Below, one piece after another: positions 59,110-64,000 of a stretch of 64,000 nt of DNA. The stretch spans positions 410,620 through 474,619 of the forward strand of contig NZ_JNAR01000016.1 of assembly GCF_000760095.1 (NCBI RefSeq), given 5' to 3'. The notes under the pieces were generated by a model that saw nothing but the letters and a program-made list of their open reading frames with translations, was not told the DNA's origin and ran no database searches. Position numbers and translations under genes: made by a program. The stretch comes from Prochlorococcus marinus str. MIT 9401 (lineage in GTDB: Bacteria; Cyanobacteriota; Cyanobacteriia; PCC-6307; Cyanobiaceae). Each line of letters opens with the position of its first letter. The first letter of the stretch is position 1.

Positions 59110-60066
59110 ATGACTAATTTTAAGCTGAAAATAGCTAGTAGAAGAAGTAAACTAGCAATGGTTCAAACTTTATGGGTTAAAGATCAACTAGAAAAGAATA
59201 TTCCCAATTTAGAGGTTTCTATTGAGGCCATGGCAACTCAAGGTGACAAAATTCTCGATGTAGCCTTAGCAAAAATTGGCGACAAAGGCTTATTTACAAA
59301 AGAACTTGAAGCACAAATGCTAGTAGGCCATGCAGATATAGCAGTACATTCTCTCAAAGATTTACCAACCAATTTGCCTAATGGCCTTAAATTAGGGTGC
59401 ATTACAAAAAGAGAAGATCCTGCAGATGCTTTAGTAGTAAACAAAAAAAATGAATGTTATAAATTAGAAACTTTACCTGGAGGTTCGATTGTTGGAACAA
59501 GTTCTCTAAGAAGACTTGCACAATTAAGAAATAAGTATCCAAATCTTGTATTTAAAGATATTAGGGGAAATGTTATTACAAGAATTGAAAAATTAGATGC
59601 AGGAGAATTTGATTGTATAATTCTTGCGGCCGCTGGTTTAAAGAGATTAGGCTTTGAATCAAGAATTCACCAGATTATCCCAAGTGAAATATCCCTTCAT
59701 GCCGTTGGCCAAGGAGCACTAGGCATTGAATGTAAATCTGATGATAAAAAAGTTTTGGAAATTATAAACGTCTTAGAAGATAAACCCACCAGTCAAAGAT
59801 GTCTGGCAGAAAGGGCCTTTTTAAGAGAGCTTGAAGGTGGTTGCCAAGTCCCAATAGGTGTTAATAGTAATATTGATAATGGACAACTTTACCTTACTGG
59901 GATGGTAGCCTCTCTTGATGGAGAAAGGCTTATTAAAGATCAAGTTATTGGCAATATTAATAGTCCCGAAGAAGTAGGCAAAGAACTAGCTAAAAAATTA
60001 AAGCAGCAAGGTGCCGAAGAAATACTAGGCGAAATATTTGAAAAATTTAGAGAAAAATTAAATTAG
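59110..60066 (+). CDS. hemC: Hydroxymethylbilane synthase (porphobilinogen deaminase)
   Basis: Polymerises four porphobilinogens to hydroxymethylbilane in haem and chlorophyll synthesis. The 318-residue protein has [65 protein letters not shown] and the dipyrromethane-cofactor cysteine in [14 protein letters not shown]. It converges with the pyrophosphatase at 60067 with no gap between stops. Along with hemH, ChlLNB and Por it is part of the tetrapyrrole genes of this window. Confidence 0.97.
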   Translation: MTNFKLKIASRRSKLAMVQTLWVKDQLEKNIPNLEVSIEAMATQGDKILDVALAKIGDKGLFTKELEAQMLVGHADIAVHSLKDLPTNLPNGLKLGCITKREDPADALVVNKKNECYKLETLPGGSIVGTSSLRRLAQLRNKYPNLVFKDIRGNVITRIEKLDAGEFDCIILAAAGLKRLGFESRIHQIIPSEISLHAVGQGALGIECKSDDKKVLEIINVLEDKPTSQRCLAERAFLRELEGGCQVPIGVNSNIDNGQLYLTGMVASLDGERLIKDQVIGNINSPEEVGKELAKKLKQQGAEEILGEIFEKFREKLN

Positions 60067-60657
60067 TTAATTTACTAATTTAGGATCAATTTCTTTTTTG
60101 TATCTCTCTTCACAATCTTTAATCACTTTCACAGCTTCTTCTATCCCAAAAAAACCATTGACAGTACATGTTCCTGGTTTTTTTAGATCTTTGTAGTGCT
60201 CCCAATAATACTTTGTTTCTTTTAACCAATGATCTCCAAGGTCTTCATAACTTGAGATATGATCCATTCTTTTATCATCCGCGAGAACCGCTATTACCTT
60301 ATCATCGACCTCTCCACCATCATCAAATTTCATCACCCCAATAATCCTTGCTTCCACAAAAGATCCGGGTATCAATGGCTCAGTTACTCCAACAATTTCT
60401 ACATCAAGTGGATCTCCATCTTCATCCCATGTCCTTGGAATACATCCATAAGCAAAAGGATAAGCAAGTGATGAATAACCTACCCTATCAAGTTTAAGAT
60501 GACCCGTTTCTGTAATTAATTCATATTTATTTATGGTATTAGAGTTCAATTCAACAATAGTGTTTATTATTGAATTAGAGCTATCAGTGAAAGCATTTAG
60601 TATGTGCAATAAATTTGGGGTAACCCTGCTTGGGGGCTGATTTAGATTTGCCATCAA
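60067..60657 (-). CDS. ppa: Family I inorganic pyrophosphatase with intact active site
   Basis: Hydrolyses pyrophosphate to phosphate, pulling biosynthetic reactions forward. The 196-residue protein retains all catalytic aspartates, with DEDGDPLDVEIV (DGDPxD) and DDGGEVDDKVIAVL, plus NKYELI, LDRVGYSSLAYPFAYG and WEHYKDLKK with the Tyr-Lys pair. It thus contrasts with the 44766-45320 paralogue, which has lost one of these aspartates. It is likely the working enzyme of the cell. The first about 25 residues form an extra N-terminal helix. Confidence 0.9.
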   Translation of the reverse strand: MMANLNQPPSRVTPNLLHILNAFTDSSNSIINTIVELNSNTINKYELITETGHLKLDRVGYSSLAYPFAYGCIPRTWDEDGDPLDVEIVGVTEPLIPGSFVEARIIGVMKFDDGGEVDDKVIAVLADDKRMDHISSYEDLGDHWLKETKYYWEHYKDLKKPGTCTVNGFFGIEEAVKVIKDCEERYKKEIDPKLVN

Positions 60658-60717
60658 GAAATTATTTTTGTTTATCTTACATCCTCACACCTAACCAAAT
60701 TCTTTAAAAGTAATGTT

Positions 60718-62223
60718 TCAGCAAAAATCATTTATTTTAGACCTTAAATGATTTATAAAATAGTTTGGCGATAGTTCTTCATCAGTTACAGCTTTTACCA
60801 ACTCCATACAATTAACTGATCTGCCATATTTATGTATATTATTTTTTAACCAAAAGATGATCTTTTGATATTCACCATTTTCAATTAAGTTATCAATCAA
60901 ACCTATGTCTCTTTCCATTTGAGAAGATATTTGCGCACTAATAACATGTCCTAACAAATATGAGGGGAAATATCCAAAAGCCCCTTCACTCCAATGAACA
61001 TCTTGAAGACAACCTTCTGAATCATTAGATGGTTTAATTCCTAGGAGTTCATCATATCTTTTATTCCATTCTGTTGGAATATCTTCAGCAGGTAACCCTC
61101 TTTCAATTAAATCTATTTCTAGTTCGGTTCTTATTAATATGTGTAAGCCATAAGTCAATTCATCCGCTTCAACCCTATTTAATCCTGCTTCTAAATGATT
61201 AATAGATTTCCATAGTTCTAAATAATTATTAAGAGAACATCCAGCCGAAACAAATTTTTTAAAAAATCTTTTTGAAAAAGATTTGGATTTAACTATTCTA
61301 TTTTCCCAAAATAATGATTGACTTTCATGTATACCCATAGAAGTTGCTTGACCTAAAGGCCAAGCAAACCATTGATGACTTTGAGATGGCAAACCCTGCT
61401 CATAAATAGAATGCCCCCACTCATGAGCAGTTGCTAAAAAACTTGATAATGGTTCCCCTTCAACAATTCTTGTAGTGATCCTAAAATCATTAGGTCCTAA
61501 TGTAATCGAGAAAGGATGAGGAGATTGTCCAACAATAACGAGATCTCTATCTCTTCCAAACTCGTCAAGTAATTTAGAACATAAATTTTTTTGAGATTCT
61601 GGACTTAAATCCCAATGATTTTTTTTGGAATTGTTAATTCCTCTAATCAATCCTGGGATGGTTTCTTTCAAAGGTTGAAAAATTTTATTCAACCATTTCA
61701 AATTTAATTCAGGCTCAAAGGGTTGGGCTAATGTCTCCCAAGGTGAACATTGAATAGATATTTGTTTTGCCTCTTCAATCCGCAATTTAACTAATTCTTC
61801 AAAGGAAGGAAGAAAAATTTTAAAATCTGATTTTTCCTTAGCTTCTTGCCAGCTTTCATACCCTTTAGATTTTGCCTTTGCTAGAGACTCAACTAATTTA
61901 GGATCTAAATTTCTTTCTCTATTAAATTCCTTCAATAAAAGACTAATATTTCTTTCTTTATCTTTTATGAAAAGTTGATTATCGGAATTTCGTTCAATAT
62001 CTGCCAGTTCATTTTTAGCAGATTTTATTAAATTAGAAAATTCCTCGGAAGAATTTCTTTGATGCAATACTTTTGCAATATAAGTAAGTTGTTCAGACCT
62101 CCAAGCAGCACCTTTTTTTGGCATTCCAGTATTCTGATCCCAATAAAGTGTATTTTGGATTGAACCTAATATTTGTGTTTCTTTAAGGTAAGCACCCAGC
62201 TTATTCCAATGAGTTTCAGCCAA
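60718..62223 (-). CDS. M32-family carboxypeptidase (Taq type)
   Basis: Metal-dependent carboxypeptidase of 501 residues. The zinc motif HExxH is in FLATAHEWGHSIYEQGLP (about residues 265-282) and the third ligand glutamate follows in GIHESQSLFWENRIVKS. Family segments IRGINNSK and DFRITTRIVEGEP are also present. It trims peptides in the cytoplasm, probably helping amino-acid recycling. It is divergent from the yjbQ gene. Confidence 0.94.
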   Translation of the reverse strand: MAETHWNKLGAYLKETQILGSIQNTLYWDQNTGMPKKGAAWRSEQLTYIAKVLHQRNSSEEFSNLIKSAKNELADIERNSDNQLFIKDKERNISLLLKEFNRERNLDPKLVESLAKAKSKGYESWQEAKEKSDFKIFLPSFEELVKLRIEEAKQISIQCSPWETLAQPFEPELNLKWLNKIFQPLKETIPGLIRGINNSKKNHWDLSPESQKNLCSKLLDEFGRDRDLVIVGQSPHPFSITLGPNDFRITTRIVEGEPLSSFLATAHEWGHSIYEQGLPSQSHQWFAWPLGQATSMGIHESQSLFWENRIVKSKSFSKRFFKKFVSAGCSLNNYLELWKSINHLEAGLNRVEADELTYGLHILIRTELEIDLIERGLPAEDIPTEWNKRYDELLGIKPSNDSEGCLQDVHWSEGAFGYFPSYLLGHVISAQISSQMERDIGLIDNLIENGEYQKIIFWLKNNIHKYGRSVNCMELVKAVTDEELSPNYFINHLRSKINDFC

Positions 62224-62331
62224 AGATTTAAATGGAAATTGAATTTATCTTAAGATAAAAATTTAAATGTCTGCAGTAAAAAATGCATCTTTATCCATAA
62301 TAGGATATTGATTAATTAAGTTTTAACTTAT

Positions 62332-62787
62332 ATGGAACAAATATTTTCAAAATTAAAATTCACAACCCATGGCGAGGGGTTTATTGACATCACATATGAT
62401 TTAAATTTATTTGTTGAAAAAAATAATTTTCATTCCGGAATTTTAAATTTAACCTCACTTCATACAAGTTGCAGTTTAACTATTAATGAGAACGCAGATC
62501 CAAATGTACTGAGGGACCTAAAAAAATATATGCAATCGATAGTTCCCTATGATTCCTACTTAACCTTATCAAAAAATAGAGAAGAAATATCCTATAAACA
62601 TTATCAAGAAGGGGCTGACGATATGCCAGCACATATTAAAACATCCCTAACAAACACTTGTTTATCTTTGAGTTTTCAAGACGGGCAAATTATGCTTGGC
62701 ACATGGCAAGCAGTTTATTTATGGGAACATCGATTTGATCAAAAGGAAAGAATCATAAATGTACATATAATTGGTGAGAAAAAGTAA
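62332..62787 (+). CDS. YjbQ-family protein (secondary thiamine-phosphate synthase/UPF0047)
   Basis: A 151-residue beta-rich protein of the YjbQ fold. Conserved segments are LHTSCSLTINENADPNVLRD (about residues 43-62) and GADDMPAHIKTSLTN, with the ordered histidines of the family, and a C-terminal GTWQAVYLWEHR. Members complement thiamine phosphate synthase mutants in E. coli, but their natural role is not settled. It is followed 36 bp later by the pterin dehydratase gene. Confidence 0.9.
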   Translation: MEQIFSKLKFTTHGEGFIDITYDLNLFVEKNNFHSGILNLTSLHTSCSLTINENADPNVLRDLKKYMQSIVPYDSYLTLSKNREEISYKHYQEGADDMPAHIKTSLTNTCLSLSFQDGQIMLGTWQAVYLWEHRFDQKERIINVHIIGEKK

Positions 62788-62823
62788 GACATTTATAATG
62801 TAATAAGTCAGATTTCTTATTTA

Positions 62824-63114
62824 ATGGAACCCTACATTTTGCAAGATGAAGAATTGAATGAATTAGTTGTCAAAATACCTGGCTGGGAAATTAAATCTAA
62901 ACAAATCCAAAGAGAATTTAACTTCGCTAATTTTATTGAAGCCTTTGCTTTTATGACTAAGGTTGCTTTAATCTGTGAAAAATATAATCATCATCCCTAC
63001 TGGGAGAATGTTTATGCAAAAGTAATAATTAAATTAAATACACATGATCTAGGAGGTATTACGAATCTGGATCAAACATTAGCTTCGGAAATCAACAAAA
63101 TTTTCGATCAATAA
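62824..63114 (+). CDS. Pterin-4a-carbinolamine dehydratase
   Basis: A 96-residue protein of the PCD/DCoH family. The catalytic His-His is in KYNHHPYWENVYAKVIIKLNT (about residues 56-76, quoted in part) and the closing THDLGGITNLD is canonical. It dehydrates 4a-hydroxytetrahydropterin to recycle pterin cofactors, though cyanobacteria may use it for other pterin metabolism. It contrasts with acRAF at 3512-3751, which has the fold but lacks the histidines. Confidence 0.92.
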   Translation: MEPYILQDEELNELVVKIPGWEIKSKQIQREFNFANFIEAFAFMTKVALICEKYNHHPYWENVYAKVIIKLNTHDLGGITNLDQTLASEINKIFDQ

Positions 63115-63143
63115 AAATATAAACTTGTTTTCAACTATTCAAA

Positions 63144-64000
63144 ATGTCTAAAAATTTATTGCCAGTTACTATTATTAGTGGATTTTTAGGTTCTGGCAAA
63201 ACTACTCTTTTAAATCATATTTTAAAAAATCAAGTTGGTATTAAAACAGCTGTTTTAGTCAACGAATTTGGAGAGATCGGCATAGATAATGACTTAATAA
63301 TAGAAGGCTCAGAAGATATGATCGAATTAAATAATGGATGTATATGTTGCTCTATCAATGGCGAATTATTAAATACCGTATCCAAAGTTTTAGAAAGAGC
63401 TGAAAAATTAGACTATTTGATTGTTGAAACAACTGGATTAGCAGATCCACTACCAGTAGCCATGACTTTTGCAGCTGGTGATCTTAGAGAAAAAGTAAGA
63501 TTAGATTCGATAATCACTGTCATTGATGGAGAAAATTTTGATTTTGAAATTAATAATACAAGTGTCGCCTATTCTCAAATTTTATACGGAGATATCCTTC
63601 TTCTAAATAAATCTGATTTAGTAAATGAAAAACAATTAAAGAAAATAGAGGAGTTTATAAATAAAATAAAAAAAGAACCAAGGATTTTGAGATCAACTAA
63701 TAGTGAAGTTGCATTACATACAATAATGAGCGTGGGTCTATTTGAGACGGATACTTTTGAATTCGAGAAAAATAAAAAAAATATAGAACAAAATTCAAAC
63801 GATCACTCTTCTCATTCCCACGATCACTCTTCTCATTCACACGATCACTCTTCTCATTCACACGATCACTCTTCTCATTCCCACGATCACTCTTCTCATT
63901 CACACGATCACTCTTCTCATTCACACGATCACTCTTCTCATTCACACGATCACTCTTCTCATTCACACGATCACTCTTCTCATTCCCACGATTTGATCTA
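63144..64000 (+). CDS. CobW/COG0523-family GTPase, metal chaperone (3' end cut off by window)
   Basis: GTP-dependent metal-handling protein. It has the P-loop ISGFLGSGKTTLLNHIL (residues about 10-26), the metal-binding CxCC motif in NNGCICCSING, ETTGLADPLPV and the NKSD base-specificity motif. After residue 218 the sequence becomes a histidine-rich spacer, nine exact-length copies of HDHSSHS (first copy NDHSSHS), typical of zinc or cobalt binders of this family. The C-terminal CobW domain, if present, lies beyond the window. The likely metal is zinc, by family analogy. Confidence 0.92.
   Translation, partial: MSKNLLPVTIISGFLGSGKTTLLNHILKNQVGIKTAVLVNEFGEIGIDNDLIIEGSEDMIELNNGCICCSINGELLNTVSKVLERAEKLDYLIVETTGLADPLPVAMTFAAGDLREKVRLDSIITVIDGENFDFEINNTSVAYSQILYGDILLLNKSDLVNEKQLKKIEEFINKIKKEPRILRSTNSEVALHTIMSVGLFETDTFEFEKNKKNIEQNSNDHSSHSHDHSSHSHDHSSHSHDHSSHSHDHSSHSHDHSSHSHDHSSHSHDHSSHSHDHSSHSHDLI
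63798..63986 (+). repeat. Nine tandem 21-bp repeats coding for His-rich HDHSSHS units
   Basis: Nine consecutive in-frame 21-bp units (core GATCACTCTTCTCATTC, starting at 63801 and recurring every 21 bp to 63969). Copies differ only at the third base of the last Ser codon (TCA or TCC) and the first Asn/His codon. The nucleotide identity is much higher than codon degeneracy needs, which indicates recent expansion or strong homogenisation and a likely variable copy number. Confidence 0.95.

Noticed and set aside
63697..63966. Repetitive minus-strand protein (NEKSDRV repeats)
   Set aside because: It is the antisense reading of the His-rich 21-bp repeat in the CobW-type gene, whose frame has clear family motifs.
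63798..63986. CRISPR-like repeat array
   Set aside because: Units are contiguous without spacers, keep frame inside a gene and code for a known His-rich pattern. No cas genes are present.

Overview
The window is chromosomal DNA of a marine picocyanobacterium, almost certainly Prochlorococcus and probably a high-light-adapted strain. The evidence is very A+T-rich DNA, tightly packed genes with short or overlapping junctions, a form IA RuBisCO with an alpha-carboxysome operon, both protochlorophyllide reductases side by side, the alkane-forming AAR/ADO pair, a ferrochelatase with a chlorophyll-binding-type tail, and protein sequences that match what I remember of Prochlorococcus (CsoS2, ADO). 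This is housekeeping core genome rather than a genomic island. I found no rRNA, tRNA, IS element, prophage or CRISPR array.

Layout. 1-3.2 kb: partial ABC exporter, hisG, a glyoxalase II and RidA. 3.3-12.2 kb: the carbon-fixation locus, read on the minus strand as csoS1, rbcL, rbcS, csoS2, csoSCA, csoS4A, csoS4B and the small chaperone acRAF. csoS1D lies just upstream, separated by rdgB on the other strand. Hairpins after rbcL and after rbcS probably set RuBisCO, shell and scaffold stoichiometry. 12.3-18.3 kb: chlorophyll and photosystem block, chlN-chlB-chlL (dark reductase) converging on por (light-dependent reductase), plus a 34-residue PsaM. 18.4-29.9 kb: LipM-like octanoyltransferase, membrane protease, trpF, folE, an accA-AAR-ADO lipid/alkane group, creatininase-like protein, S1-domain protein, Tab2-like protein, a PgeF/laccase-domain gene that seems to start at ATT, and a small secreted SNase-like protein.

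29.9-46 kb: ilvB, hemH, a solitary tyrosine recombinase, cobO, pyrH-frr, a geranylgeranyl-reductase-like flavoprotein, transaldolase, ftsI with a likely ftsL, a CPBP protease, a two-domain phosphoglycerate-mutase-family protein, lepB, a Spx/ArsC-like protein and a pyrophosphatase paralogue with an altered active site. 46-64 kb: proS, psb27, purA, a PfkB kinase, cutA, cobK, ssb, argB, priA divergent from the sigma factor gene rpoD, hemC, a second pyrophosphatase with intact catalytic residues, an M32 carboxypeptidase, YjbQ, a true pterin carbinolamine dehydratase, and a CobW-type GTPase running off the end with a histidine-rich 21-bp tandem repeat.

The most unusual non-coding signal is an exact 14-mer (TTGAACATTCCACA or its complement) found three times: 18 nt upstream of csoS1, inside a foldable element 235 bp further upstream, and in the priA/rpoD intergenic region. 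In the foldable element the complement of the csoS1-leader copy lies unpaired, which suggests an RNA-RNA or operator-based link between carboxysome and sigma-factor expression. A second foldable element lies upstream of pyrH. All functional statements are read from sequence and family knowledge; no database search was run.
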